Counted from the first letter of the stretch, positions 9,238 through 20,539 are shown. The stretch is 64,000 nucleotides of DNA from Novosphingobium flavum (GCF_014230315.1 NZ_JACLAW010000003.1:1-64000); one strand, 5' to 3'. The notes: a model not told the origin generated them from the letters alone. Numbers and translations: made by a program.

Positions 9238-10293
9238 TCAGCGGACGAAACGACGCCCCAGCAAGGTGAGCAATTCGTATTGTGACAGGCCGCTGACACG
9301 CGCGGCCTCGGGCAGGGCATAGTCAGCGCTCACCCAGTCCCCCTCCCCGAGGTCGGGTGCGGCAGCGAGATCGATCACGGTCATGTCCATCGAGACCCGG
9401 CCCAGAACCGGAAGGACCCGGTCGCCCGCGCGCAGGATTCCCCGGCTCGACCAGCAGCGCAGGTAGCCGTCAGCATAGCCGAGCGAGATGACGCCAACGC
9501 GCATCGGCGCCGCAGCAACGAAAGTGGCGTTGTAGCCGACGCTCTCTCCCGCAGCGATATTGCGCACCTGCATGATGGCCGCTTCGGGACGGACGACCTG
9601 CGCGATGTGCGGTGCCAGCGCTGCGCAGGGCACCCCGCCGTAGAGGGCAAGGCCAGGGCGAGTCAGATCGCCGTGATAGTCCCGCCCGAGCGCGATTCCG
9701 GCGCTGTTGGCAAGGCTTGCCCGGCGGTGCGGCAGGCTGCGGCAGACTTCCTCCCAGCGGTGCAGTTGCTGCTGGTTGAGCGGGGTTTCCTCCTCGGCGG
9801 AAGCGAGGTGCGAGAGCAGGACGTCGATCTCGAGCCGGGACAGGCGTTCGTCCGCGAGGTCCGCCATCGACAGCCCGAGGCGGTTGATCCCGGTGTCCAC
9901 CATGACGTCGCAAAGGCCGCCGCCCGCGTCGAGCCAGGTCTGGACCTGGGACGGCGAATTGAGCACCGGCCTTACCCCCGCCTCACGCGCCCAGACTGCA
10001 TCGGCGGCCGACATGGGCCCATGGAGCACCGACAGCGAGCCCTGCGGAACGAGATCGAGCACCTCCTCCGCCTCGCGCCAGTGAGCAACGAAAAAATCGC
10101 GGCAGCCGGCCTCGGCCAGAACCTTGGCCGCGCGGCGCGCGCCGGTGCCGTAGGCGTCGGCCTTGATCGCAGCGCCGGCCGTCGCCGCGCCGGACAGCCG
10201 GTCGAGCGCCTGCCAGTTGGCGGCAAGCGCAGCCTTGTCGAGCGCGAGGCGAACCGGCGGTGCGGGAGAGCGCAGGTCAGGCAGCATCGGCAT
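9238..10293 (-). CDS. alr: Alanine racemase
   Basis: This PLP enzyme interconverts L- and D-alanine for peptidoglycan. The PLP lysine is K44 in AIKADAYGTG; the second catalytic tyrosine lies in SVGYNATF and the substrate-binding region in RVSMDMTVIDL. The 351-residue length fits fold-type III racemases. The ATG at 10293 lies inside the end of the MHS transporter gene (17-base overlap), so translation is probably coupled. A longer reading to 10404 would add 37 unrelated residues. It is the last gene of the radA-cvpA-scaffold-transporter-alr run. Confidence 0.92.
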   Translation of the reverse strand: MPMLPDLRSPAPPVRLALDKAALAANWQALDRLSGAATAGAAIKADAYGTGARRAAKVLAEAGCRDFFVAHWREAEEVLDLVPQGSLSVLHGPMSAADAVWAREAGVRPVLNSPSQVQTWLDAGGGLCDVMVDTGINRLGLSMADLADERLSRLEIDVLLSHLASAEEETPLNQQQLHRWEEVCRSLPHRRASLANSAGIALGRDYHGDLTRPGLALYGGVPCAALAPHIAQVVRPEAAIMQVRNIAAGESVGYNATFVAAAPMRVGVISLGYADGYLRCWSSRGILRAGDRVLPVLGRVSMDMTVIDLAAAPDLGEGDWVSADYALPEAARVSGLSQYELLTLLGRRFVR

Positions 10294-11908
10294 CGAAATC
10301 ACGGGGTGGCCCGCCCTTGAGGCCCCAGGCGGAGACGGCAAAGGCCACCGCCACCACCGCCCAAGTGTACCACAGACCCGAATAGGGATCGCCGGTGCGC
10401 GCAACGATATAGCTGGAAATCAGGGGCAGGAAGCCGCCGAAATAGCCGGTGCCGATGTGATAGGGGATCGACATCGAGGAATAGCGGATCCGGGGCGGGA
10501 ACATCTCGGAGAGCAGGGCCGCGACCGGTCCGAAGGTGGCACCGGACAGGGCCATCATCACCAGCAGCGCGGCGATGATGGCCAGCGCCGTGCCGAGCGA
10601 CGGCGTGACCTTGGCCAAATTGTAGCCGGCATCGCCCAGCCATTGCTGGAGGAGCTTGGTCCGCGCCGCCTTGTCGGCAAAGGGATAGGCGCCGACCGGC
10701 AAGGCCTTGTCGCCGACCGACAGGGTGAGCGCGGGAGCTTCGGCGCGGGAATAGGATATTCCCATGGCGGTAAGATCACCCAGCAGCTTGCCACATTCGG
10801 TCTTCTGCTCAGAATCGAACGGGTTGAAACGGCAGCCCGGTCCGGCGACGGACACGGGTGCGGCCCGGGCCGCCGCGACCAGCGCGGGATTGGCGACGCT
10901 GCCGATCGTCCAGTAAATCGGGAACATCGCGAGCAGGACGAGCAGGTAACCGAACACGATCGGCTTCTTGCGCCCGACCCGATCAGACAGGGCGCCAAAC
11001 AGCACAAAGAAACCCGTGCCGACCAGCGCGGCAATGCCGATGATGATCTCGGCATGGATATCCTCCATCCGCATCGGCCCCTTGAGGAACGACAGGGCGG
11101 AAAACATCGCCGTGTACCAGATCACGGTTAGCCCGGCGGCGATGCCGAACAGGGCGATGAAGATCCGCTTCCTGTTGCCGGGATAAGTGAAGCTCTCCTT
11201 GAACGGGTTGCCGGCGATCTCGCCCTCTTCGCGCATGGCGATGAAGACCGGGCTTTCCGACAGCTTCAGCCGCATCCACAGCGAGATGCCGAGGAGAGCA
11301 AGGCTGAGCAGGAACGGCACGCGCCAGCCCCGGGCGGACCAGATCTCGGCCGGCATCAGGCTCTTGCACGAAAGCACGACGACGAGGCTGAGGACGAAGC
11401 CGCCGACCACGCTGGCCTGGATATAGGACGTGAAATAGCCCCGGCGGCCGGGCCCCGCGTGCTCGGCCACGTAGATCGCTGCCCCGCCATATTCCCCGCC
11501 AAGCGCAAGGCCTTGCAGGATGCGCAGGAACAAGACGATGAGCGGCGCGGCCAGGCCGATGCTCTCCGCCGAAGGGATCAGGCCGACCCCGGCCGTCGCC
11601 ACACCCATCAGGAGGACGGTGACCAGGAAGGTGTATTTGCGGCCGAGCCGGTCGCCCAGAAATCCGAAGAGGATCGCGCCGAGCGGCCGAAAGCCGAAGC
11701 CCACAGCAAACCCCGCCCAGACCAGCAGCGTCTGCAGCGTTTCGTTGCCGGAGGGAAAGAAGGTCTTGCCGATGATCGCGGCAAGGGTTCCGTAGATAAA
11801 GAAATCATACCACTCGAACACCGTTCCGGCCGACGAGGCGGCGATGACGAGGCGCATATCGCTTGCGCTCGGTTCGAGATGTGCCGGTGTTGCTTCCGCC
11901 GTGGCCAT
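10277..11908 (-). CDS. MFS transporter of the metabolite:H+ symporter (MHS) family
   Basis: The 543-residue protein carries the MHS signature FEWYDFFIYGTLA in the first membrane segment and GFLGDRLGRKYTF between helices 2 and 3. About 12 membrane segments are visible. MHS proteins import organic acids, betaines or osmolytes with protons; the substrate is not predictable. A hydrophilic insertion of about 90-100 residues, including two cysteines (GCRFNPFDSEQKTEC), separates helices in the second half, unusual for the family. GGGGGAAGG sits just upstream of the ATG at 11908. Longer readings from 12094 have no family likeness. Confidence 0.87.
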   Translation of the reverse strand: MATAEATPAHLEPSASDMRLVIAASSAGTVFEWYDFFIYGTLAAIIGKTFFPSGNETLQTLLVWAGFAVGFGFRPLGAILFGFLGDRLGRKYTFLVTVLLMGVATAGVGLIPSAESIGLAAPLIVLFLRILQGLALGGEYGGAAIYVAEHAGPGRRGYFTSYIQASVVGGFVLSLVVVLSCKSLMPAEIWSARGWRVPFLLSLALLGISLWMRLKLSESPVFIAMREEGEIAGNPFKESFTYPGNRKRIFIALFGIAAGLTVIWYTAMFSALSFLKGPMRMEDIHAEIIIGIAALVGTGFFVLFGALSDRVGRKKPIVFGYLLVLLAMFPIYWTIGSVANPALVAAARAAPVSVAGPGCRFNPFDSEQKTECGKLLGDLTAMGISYSRAEAPALTLSVGDKALPVGAYPFADKAARTKLLQQWLGDAGYNLAKVTPSLGTALAIIAALLVMMALSGATFGPVAALLSEMFPPRIRYSSMSIPYHIGTGYFGGFLPLISSYIVARTGDPYSGLWYTWAVVAVAFAVSAWGLKGGPPRDFDADAA

Positions 11909-11958
11909 TGCCGTGAAACCTTCCCCCCGGTGTCGTTCCGCCCGCTCTAGCGACGGTT

Positions 11959-12381
11959 TCAGGCGGTGGGAAGCGCGGCGAGCGCAGCCTTCCACGCCAG
12001 CAGAATCGCGCCGTGGCGGGCCGGGTAAGCTGCGGCAGGTGCAATGGCGGCAAGGCCCGGCCAATCGGGCATCGGCGCCCCGCCGGCAAGCCATCCGGCA
12101 ATCGCTTCCGCCGAACGGGCAAGGTCAGCCCGCGTCCGTCCAGTCGCGGCCCGGGCGAAGATCGCGGCGCTGGCCTGGCCAACGGCACAGGCCTGGGCGC
12201 GCAGACCAAGGGCGCAGATCGCTCCCGCTCCATCAACGGTAAGGGATATGGCAAGGGTCGAGCCGCAGCTTTGCGAGCGCGCTGTACCCTGGAGCGGCAT
12301 GGCAGGATCGAGCGGCCAGGCGGCAAGCCCCGTGGCCAGGCCCAGCACTTCGGGCGTGTAGAGCTTGGCGGCGGAAGCCAC
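11959..12381 (-). CDS. Iron-sulfur cluster scaffold-like protein (NifU-N/IscU family)
   Basis: The 140-residue protein resembles NifU N-terminal/IscU-like proteins. It has cysteines C39 (SQSCGS), C56 and C65 (ICALGLRAQACAVGQ) and the terminal YPARHGAILLAWKAAL block found in this alphaproteobacterial subgroup. IscU-type proteins assemble Fe-S clusters on three cysteines; here the spacing differs from IscU, so scaffold function is plausible but unproven. The start is GTG at 12381, six bases after the cvpA stop. The gene sits between cvpA and the MHS transporter and is probably co-transcribed. Confidence 0.75.
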   Translation of the reverse strand: MASAAKLYTPEVLGLATGLAAWPLDPAMPLQGTARSQSCGSTLAISLTVDGAGAICALGLRAQACAVGQASAAIFARAATGRTRADLARSAEAIAGWLAGGAPMPDWPGLAAIAPAAAYPARHGAILLAWKAALAALPTA

Positions 12382-12386
12382 CGGCC

Positions 12387-12926
12387 CTACTTCTTCTTTG
12401 CGGCGAGCCGCTTGGCCTCGGCGTCGGCCGCTTCCTGCCGCCGTTCGCCGATCATCTTGACCAGGGCATCGCTGCTGGCATTGATGAAGGGATAGGTGCG
12501 CGACTGGGTGATCCAGTCCGGCCGGCCGTTGACGCCCCAGACAGTGTCATAGCCGAGCACGATGATCGAGAACCCCAGCACCGACAAGAGCATGCCCTTT
12601 ACCGCGCCGAAGCCGAAGCCGATCACCCGGTCGACCGGCCCGAGCAGCGAACCGCGCGTGGCCGTGCCGATGGTGCGGGCCAGCAGGCGGACCACGGCGT
12701 AAGGCACGAGCAGCAGCAGCGCGAAGGCCAGCACCGCCGCCGCGCTGTAGCGATCGCCGACATAACCGGCGAGCATGTTGGTGACCGGCGTGTGAGCGTA
12801 ATGAATCGCCAGAAGCGAAACCAGCCAAGCGCCAAGCGTCAGCACCTCCTGCACGAAACCGCGCACGAAGCCAGTGATCGCGCCAAGCGCGACCAGAATG
12901 AGCACACCGATGTCAAATCCCGTCAT
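12387..12926 (-). CDS. cvpA: CvpA family inner-membrane protein
   Basis: The 179-residue protein has four hydrophobic segments and the typical opening GFDIGVLILVALGAITGFVRG, then a Lys/Ala-rich cytoplasmic tail. CvpA is named after colicin V export; in other bacteria it supports envelope integrity. It starts 11 bases after radA and ends five bases before the Fe-S scaffold gene. The radA-cvpA order is common in alphaproteobacteria. Confidence 0.88.
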   Translation of the reverse strand: MTGFDIGVLILVALGAITGFVRGFVQEVLTLGAWLVSLLAIHYAHTPVTNMLAGYVGDRYSAAAVLAFALLLLVPYAVVRLLARTIGTATRGSLLGPVDRVIGFGFGAVKGMLLSVLGFSIIVLGYDTVWGVNGRPDWITQSRTYPFINASSDALVKMIGERRQEAADAEAKRLAAKKK

Positions 12927-12937
12927 TGACCCGATTC

Positions 12938-14305
12938 CTAGGTGTCACCGACGATCCGGTCAACGAGGCGGTTGAGCATGGCTATATCGTGCCGTCGCAT
13001 TCCCGGAACTTCCGGCCCGGATTCCGGCGGGGCGTGCGCCGAGTCAAACCCCAGTTTGGCGGCCTCGCGCAGCCGGATCGCGCCATGAGCGACCGGGCGA
13101 ACCTCGCCTGCCAGTGAGACTTCGCCAAACCAGGTCGTGGCCTTGGGCAGTGGCCGATCCGCCAGCGCCGAGACCAGCGCGGCGGCAACGGCAAGGTCCG
13201 CCGCCGGATCGGCGAGACGGTAACCGCCGGAGACGTTGAGATAAACCTCGGCCGATGAGAAGTTGAGCCCGCAGCGCGCCTCGAGCACGGCCAGCAGCAT
13301 GGCCATGCGCCCGCTGTCCCACCCGACCACGGCGCGGCGCGGCGTGGCCCCGCTCTGCAGGCGTACGATCAGCGCCTGGATCTCGACCAGCACCGGCCTC
13401 GTCCCCTCCATCGCCGGGAAAACTGCCGAGCCGGGCACCGGGTCTTCACGCCCCGAGAGGAACAGCATCGAGGGGTTCGAAATTTCCTGCAGCCCCTGCC
13501 CGGCCATGGCGAAAACGCCGATCTCGTCCACCGGGCCGAAGCGGTTCTTGAGGCTGCGCAGGATGCGATACTGGTGGCTGCGCTCGCCCTCGAAGGCCAT
13601 GACCACATCGACCATATGCTCGAGCACGCGCGGGCCGGCGATCGAGCCGTCCTTGGTGACGTGACCGACGAGGACCAGCGCAGCCCCGCTGTCCTTGGCA
13701 TAGCGGATCAGCTCGAAGGCCGACGCGCGGACCTGGCTGACCGTGCCTGGGGCGCCCTCGATCTGGTCGGAATGCATGGTCTGGATCGAATCGATCACCA
13801 GCAGGGCCGGCGGCTCCATCGCGCCCAGCGTGGTCAGGATATCGCGGACGGAGGTGGCCGAGGCGAGCTGGATCGGGGCCTTGCCAAGACCCAGCCGTTC
13901 GGCGCGCAGGCGCACCTGTCCGGCCGCTTCCTCACCGCTGATATAGACCACCGTGCCGCCGCCCAGCGCGATCTTCGCCGAGGCCTGGAGCAGCAAGGTC
14001 GATTTGCCGATGCCGGGATCGCCGCCCATCAGGATGGCCGAGCCCGGAACGAGGCCACCGCCCAGCGCGCGGTCGAACTCGGGAAGGCCTGTCGAGCGGC
14101 GCTGCGGCATCTCGCCCTTGGCATCGAGCGGCTCGAACTGGATGGGTCGGCCCCCGGTCGACAGGTCGTGCTTGACCGAGAACACCGTTTGCGGCGCCTC
14201 CTCGGTCAAAGTGTTCCATTCCCCGCAATCGGCGCATTGCCCCTGCCACCGGGTGGAGAGCGAGCCGCAGGCGGCGCAGACATAACGGCGTTTCGGCTTG
14301 GCCAT
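12938..14305 (-). CDS. radA: DNA repair protein RadA
   Basis: The 455-residue protein has an N-terminal zinc finger (CAACGS...CADCGEW), a RecA-like ATPase with Walker A GGDPGIGKST near residue 95, the RadA-specific LKNRFGPVDEIG motif, and a C-terminal Lon-protease-like domain. RadA drives branch migration during recombination repair. It heads the minus-strand run ending in alr. It is divergent from the patatin gene, with 87 bases between the starts. Confidence 0.95.
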   Translation of the reverse strand: MAKPKRRYVCAACGSLSTRWQGQCADCGEWNTLTEEAPQTVFSVKHDLSTGGRPIQFEPLDAKGEMPQRRSTGLPEFDRALGGGLVPGSAILMGGDPGIGKSTLLLQASAKIALGGGTVVYISGEEAAGQVRLRAERLGLGKAPIQLASATSVRDILTTLGAMEPPALLVIDSIQTMHSDQIEGAPGTVSQVRASAFELIRYAKDSGAALVLVGHVTKDGSIAGPRVLEHMVDVVMAFEGERSHQYRILRSLKNRFGPVDEIGVFAMAGQGLQEISNPSMLFLSGREDPVPGSAVFPAMEGTRPVLVEIQALIVRLQSGATPRRAVVGWDSGRMAMLLAVLEARCGLNFSSAEVYLNVSGGYRLADPAADLAVAAALVSALADRPLPKATTWFGEVSLAGEVRPVAHGAIRLREAAKLGFDSAHAPPESGPEVPGMRRHDIAMLNRLVDRIVGDT

Positions 14306-14392
14306 GATCCGGCTCTAAATGGAACGCAACGGGAACGCAATTGTATTCCCGCAATAATTGCCTTCTCACGATTATCGGTCCACACCCTGCTC

Positions 14393-16705
14393 ATGCGGCA
14401 GAAGGAATTGCGGATCGCGCTAGTCTGCTACGGCGGCATCAGTCTTGCGGTCTATATGCATGGCGTAACCAAGGAATTGTGGAAGCTGTGCTGCGCCAGC
14501 CGCTCGTTCCACGCCGGCGAACCGGTCCCGAGCGATTGCCAGGGGGTCTACCGACGGCTGCTCGAACATGTGCAGGAGCGCCACGGGCTAAGGCTGCGCG
14601 TGCTGACCGACATCATCGCCGGGGCCAGCGCGGGAGGGATCAACGGCGTGTTCCTTGCCCAGGCGATCCATTCCGGGCGTTCGATCGAACCGCTGACCAA
14701 GCTCTGGCTCGAACGGGCCGATGTCGACGTGCTGCTCGACCCGTCGGCGCGGCCGTGGTCTCGCTTCGCCAAGTTCTGGGCCGCACCGCTGGTTTGGTAC
14801 GTGCTGACCCGGCCGGGCAACGTGATCTCGCAGAGCGTGGCCCCCGAGACACGGGCCGAGGTGCGGACGAAGCTGTCTCGGCTGATCCGTTCGCGCTGGT
14901 TCGAGCCGCCCTTCGGCGGGCTCGGATTCTCTCACCTGCTGGCCGACGCGCTCGATGCGATGGGCGGCGGCGTGCAAGGCGAGCCGCTGCTGCCGGCAGG
15001 GCACCCGATCGACCTGTTCGTGACGGCTACCGACTTCAAGGGGCATATCGAGACACTGCGGCTCCATTCGCCGCACCTTGTCGAGGAAAGCGAACATCGC
15101 CTCTCCATCGGGTTCCGGTCGCAGACCCCGGGCCATGCCGGCGTTGACCTGGCCGACCCACTGGAACTCGTCTTCGCCGCGCGAGCCACGGCGAGCTTCC
15201 CCGGGGCTTTCCCGCCGCTGCAATTGCACGAGATCGACATGCTCGGCGTCGAGCGCGGCCGCATCTGGGCCGGGCGCCGGGAATTCCTCGAGCGGATCAT
15301 GCCCGAGCACGCCTATCGCGGCGAGGCCGAGGGGGTTTCGCTGATCGACGGTTCGGTGCTGGTCAACGCACCCTTCGCGGATGCCATGGCCGTGCTGCGC
15401 GACCGCCCCGCCCAGCGCGAGGTGGACCGGCGTTTCGTCTACATCGACCCCAAACCGGACCGGATCGGCGGACTGCGGCGCGACGACCCGCGCCTGCCCG
15501 GCTGGTTCTCGGTCATTTTCGGCTCGCTCTCATCGATCCCGCGCGAGCAGCCGATCCGCGACAACCTTGACGACCTTGCCCACCAGTCGCGCGAAATGAC
15601 CCGGCTGCGCGGGATCGTCGCGGCACTGCGTCCCGAGGTCGAGGAAGCAATCGACAAGCACCTCGGCCGCACCCTGTTCCTTGACCGGCCCACGCCGCGC
15701 CGGCTGGCCCAGTGGCGGCACAAGGCGCACAAACTGGTGCACAGGGAATCGGGGCTGGCCTGGCGCGGCTATGAGGAGGTCAAACTGGCCGGGCTGGTCG
15801 ACGGCCTTGCCGGCATGGTCCAGCAGGCGGCGCCGGAACTGACGCTCGCTTCGCACGATGCGCTGGTTCACCTGTTTCTGGGGGCCATCCGCGACGGCAC
15901 GGAGAACGACGGGCTGAGCCAGGAGGAACGGCTGATCGCCTTTTTCCGCGCGCACGACCTGCCCTTCCGCATTCGCCGCCTGCGCTTGCTGGCGCGCGGA
16001 CTGACCCAGGACTGGGAGGACGATCCCGAGGTCAGCGAGGAGCAACGACACGCCGCGCGAGAGGCGGTTTACCGCGCCATGTCGCTCTATTTCGAACTGG
16101 AGCCGCTGCGCGGCCTCGGCGAGGATTTCGCCGCAGTGGCCAGCCGCGCCTTCGATGATCCGGCCGCCGTGCTCGCCCATATTGCGCAGCGCCGGCAATT
16201 GCCGGCGACCGATCTGGTGGTCGATGCGATCCTTGCCTCGGCCCTTGCCGAGATGCCCGCTCCGCTCAAGCGTCGGGTGCTGCTGACCTATCTCGGGTTT
16301 CCATGGTTCGACGCGATAACCCTGCCCTTGCTGCGCGGCGAAGGGCTGACCGAGTTCGACCCGGTGAAGGTCGACCGGATCTCACCCGACGACTGCAACG
16401 CGATCCGCACCGGCGGAACCCATGCCACGCTGCGCGGGGTGGAGTTCTACAACTTCGGCGCCTTCTTCAGCCGGGCCTACCGGGAAAATGACTACCTGTG
16501 GGGGCGGCTCCATGGGGCCGAGCGAATGGTCGACCTGATCGCCACGGCCCTGCCGCCCGGTTCGCTGCTCGATCCGAACGAGATTCAGCGCTTCAAGCGC
16601 GAGGCATTTCTCGCGATCCTGGACGAGGAAGAGGACCGGCTTCAGGCAGATCCGGGCCTCGTCGGCGCGCTGCGCGACGAGGTGCTCCGGAAAATGCCGG
16701 CCTGA
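14393..16705 (+). CDS. Patatin-like phospholipase-type protein with DUF3376 C-terminal region
   Basis: The 770-residue protein opens with a patatin fold: strand LRIALVCYGG, nucleophile motif GASAGG (S79), and the catalytic aspartate in LIDGS near residue 318. A long C-terminal region follows, as in the 'patatin-related protein' family with DUF3376. Patatins are Ser-Asp dyad lipid acyl hydrolases; substrate and role here are unknown. No signal peptide is seen. The frame is open back to 13574 opposite radA, but family similarity starts at MRQKELRIAL, so 14393 is used. It ends 24 bases before dnaJ (convergent). Confidence 0.85.
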   Translation: MRQKELRIALVCYGGISLAVYMHGVTKELWKLCCASRSFHAGEPVPSDCQGVYRRLLEHVQERHGLRLRVLTDIIAGASAGGINGVFLAQAIHSGRSIEPLTKLWLERADVDVLLDPSARPWSRFAKFWAAPLVWYVLTRPGNVISQSVAPETRAEVRTKLSRLIRSRWFEPPFGGLGFSHLLADALDAMGGGVQGEPLLPAGHPIDLFVTATDFKGHIETLRLHSPHLVEESEHRLSIGFRSQTPGHAGVDLADPLELVFAARATASFPGAFPPLQLHEIDMLGVERGRIWAGRREFLERIMPEHAYRGEAEGVSLIDGSVLVNAPFADAMAVLRDRPAQREVDRRFVYIDPKPDRIGGLRRDDPRLPGWFSVIFGSLSSIPREQPIRDNLDDLAHQSREMTRLRGIVAALRPEVEEAIDKHLGRTLFLDRPTPRRLAQWRHKAHKLVHRESGLAWRGYEEVKLAGLVDGLAGMVQQAAPELTLASHDALVHLFLGAIRDGTENDGLSQEERLIAFFRAHDLPFRIRRLRLLARGLTQDWEDDPEVSEEQRHAAREAVYRAMSLYFELEPLRGLGEDFAAVASRAFDDPAAVLAHIAQRRQLPATDLVVDAILASALAEMPAPLKRRVLLTYLGFPWFDAITLPLLRGEGLTEFDPVKVDRISPDDCNAIRTGGTHATLRGVEFYNFGAFFSRAYRENDYLWGRLHGAERMVDLIATALPPGSLLDPNEIQRFKREAFLAILDEEEDRLQADPGLVGALRDEVLRKMPA

Positions 16706-16729
16706 GGCCGGACGGAAAACCGCCGCGGA

Positions 16730-17863
16730 TTACTCCGTAAGGCCTTCCCATGCGTTCTTGAGGCGGTCGAAGAACCCGCGCGACTGAGGGCATTCCTCAC
16801 CGGTTTCGGTTTCCTGCAGTTCGCGCAGCAATTCCTTCTGCCGCCCGGTCAGCTTGGTCGGGGTCTCGACCATGATTTCGATGACAAGGTCACCCTTGCC
16901 GCGCCCCTGCAACACCGGCATGCCCGCGCCGCGCTGGCGCAATTGCTTGCCCGACTGGATGCCCGCCGGAATTACGATCGCGTGGCGCGCGCCATCGAGG
17001 CCAGGAATGGCGATCTCGCCGCCCAGCGCCGCCGTGGTGAAGCTGATCGGCACCTTGGTCATCAAGGTGGTCCCGTCCCGCTCGAACATGGAATGGCGCT
17101 TGACGTGGACGAAGATGTAGAGGTCGCCCGGAGGCGCGCCGAACGGTCCCGCCTCGCCCTTGCCGGAAAGCCGGATGCGCGTACCGGTATCGACGCCCGG
17201 CGGTACGTTGACCTCAAGCTTTTGCGGCTGGTCGACCCGGCCTTCGCCCCGGCACGAACGGCAGGGACTTTCGATCACCTCGCCGCGGCCGTGACAGGTC
17301 GGGCAGGTGCGCTCGACCATGAAGAAACCCTGCTGGGCGCGGACCTTGCCATGCCCGCCGCACATGCCGCAGCGGCGTGTGCCGGTGCCGGGCTGGGCGC
17401 CCGAGCCGCTACACGGTTCACACGGGCGCGAGACCTCGATCTCGATCTCCACGTCCTTGCCGTGATAGGCATCGTCGAGCGAGATTTCGAGATCGTAGCG
17501 CAGGTCAGCGCCGCGCCGGGCTTGCTGGCGACCGCCGCCGCCGAAGGCATTGCCGAAGATCGTCTCGAAGATGTCGCCGATGTCGGAGAAGCCCTCGCCG
17601 CCATGGAATCCACCATTGCCGCCGGGGCCGCCCTGGCGGAACGCGGCATGGCCATATTGATCATAGGCCGCGCGCTTCTGAGGGTCCTTGAGGCAATCGT
17701 AGGCCTCGTTGATCGCCTTGAAGCGGTTTTCGGATTCGCCGCAGCCCGGATTCTTGTCCGGGTGAAACTTCATCGCAAGCTTGCGATAGGCGGTCTTGAG
17801 CGTGGCGTCGTCAGCCGTCCGCTCGACTTCCAGCAGTTCGTAATAGTCAATCTCGGCCGACAT
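16730..17863 (-). CDS. dnaJ: Chaperone protein DnaJ
   Basis: The 377-residue co-chaperone has a J domain with the HPD motif at about residues 33-35, a Gly/Phe-rich linker (about 70-115), four CxxCxGxG zinc repeats (CEPCSGSG, CGMCGGHG, CPTCHGRG, CRSCRGEG) and a C-terminal substrate-binding domain. It stimulates DnaK ATPase and delivers unfolded clients. It follows dnaK by 79 bases on the same strand. A strong hairpin sits in the gap, so it is probably read from the dnaK heat-shock promoter. Confidence 0.96.
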   Translation of the reverse strand: MSAEIDYYELLEVERTADDATLKTAYRKLAMKFHPDKNPGCGESENRFKAINEAYDCLKDPQKRAAYDQYGHAAFRQGGPGGNGGFHGGEGFSDIGDIFETIFGNAFGGGGRQQARRGADLRYDLEISLDDAYHGKDVEIEIEVSRPCEPCSGSGAQPGTGTRRCGMCGGHGKVRAQQGFFMVERTCPTCHGRGEVIESPCRSCRGEGRVDQPQKLEVNVPPGVDTGTRIRLSGKGEAGPFGAPPGDLYIFVHVKRHSMFERDGTTLMTKVPISFTTAALGGEIAIPGLDGARHAIVIPAGIQSGKQLRQRGAGMPVLQGRGKGDLVIEIMVETPTKLTGRQKELLRELQETETGEECPQSRGFFDRLKNAWEGLTE

Positions 17864-17885
17864 ATCGCCCCGTCCCTAACCCGTC

Positions 17886-17913
17886 CCGCCGCCCATGCGA
17901 ACACGGGCGGCGG
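17886..17913. other. Hairpin in the dnaK-dnaJ intergenic gap
   Basis: CCGCCGCCC (17886-17894) and GGGCGGCGG (17905-17913) form a perfect 9-bp GC stem with a ten-base loop. No U-tract follows on the minus strand, so it is not a standard terminator. It may protect the dnaK mRNA 3' end or lower dnaJ output relative to dnaK. Confidence 0.45.
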
Positions 17914-17942
17914 ATCGGTTTCATCGCAGCATCAGCCCCGGA

Positions 17943-19853
<1,911 letters not shown>

Positions 19854-19944
19854 TATACCCCATTCCTCACGTCGCAAGGTTGACACCGCAGCCAGCCCCC
19901 CGGTGCCCGGCAAGGCGTACTCGTGCGGCTCGTTGACGGGGGCG

Positions 19945-19972
19945 ATATAGGAGCGGTTTTTCTTGGCACAAG
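19945..19972 (-). promoter_or_regulatory. RpoH (sigma-32) type heat-shock promoter for dnaK
   Basis: On the minus strand, CTTG (19972-19969) is followed after 17 bases by CCTATAT (19951-19945). This matches the alphaproteobacterial RpoH pattern CTTG-N17/18-CYTATNT. The start codon is about 90 bases downstream. Sequence match plus the identity of the gene make this convincing. Confidence 0.78.
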
Positions 19973-20038
19973 GGCGCGGGCAAACTAGTTCCCGGGCGAT
20001 TTCCCTCGTTTTCTCGCCCTGTCCCGAAAGGCAACCGG

Positions 20039-20539
20039 ATGAACCGCTTTTCCCGCCCGCTGGCCTTTGGCCTGGCCGCCCTCGCCCTGCCTTTGGCGGC
20101 CTGCCGGCAGAACGGGGCCGCGCCCGAGACGGTGCAGACGAGCGAATCCGCGCCCGAAGCGAAACCGGGCCTGTCGCTCGGCGGAGGACGGCTGATCCTG
20201 CCCGCTGTCTCCGGCAACCCGGCCGCGGCCTACTTCTCGCTGACCAACGGTTCGGACAAGGCCGTGACCCTTGCGGCGGTCGACGTCGCCGGCGCGGGCA
20301 TGGCCATGATGCACCAGACGATGGAGACGAGCGGTCATTCGACCATGGGCGAGATGAAGCAGGACGAGGTGAAGCCGGGCGAGACACTGGTCTTCGCCCC
20401 CGGCGGCAAGCACGTGATGGTGTCCGACCTGCCCGCCGGGCTCAAGCCGGGCGGCACGATCGAGATAACGCTCATTTTCGCCGATGGTGACAAGCTTTCC
20501 GCACCGCTCACCATCGAAGCGCCGGGTGGCGGGGCCTGA
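20039..20539 (+). CDS. Periplasmic copper chaperone, PCu(A)C family lipoprotein
   Basis: The 166-residue protein has a lipoprotein-type signal (ALPLAAC, Cys about residue 22) and a PCu(A)C domain. Its Met/His copper ligands are visible in [19 protein letters not shown] and [10 protein letters not shown]. Family members deliver Cu(I) to the CuA site of cytochrome oxidase in the periplasm. Here an SCO partner is not in the window. It is divergent from dnaK; the next gene follows after eight bases. Confidence 0.85.
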   Translation: MNRFSRPLAFGLAALALPLAACRQNGAAPETVQTSESAPEAKPGLSLGGGRLILPAVSGNPAAAYFSLTNGSDKAVTLAAVDVAGAGMAMMHQTMETSGHSTMGEMKQDEVKPGETLVFAPGGKHVMVSDLPAGLKPGGTIEITLIFADGDKLSAPLTIEAPGGGA

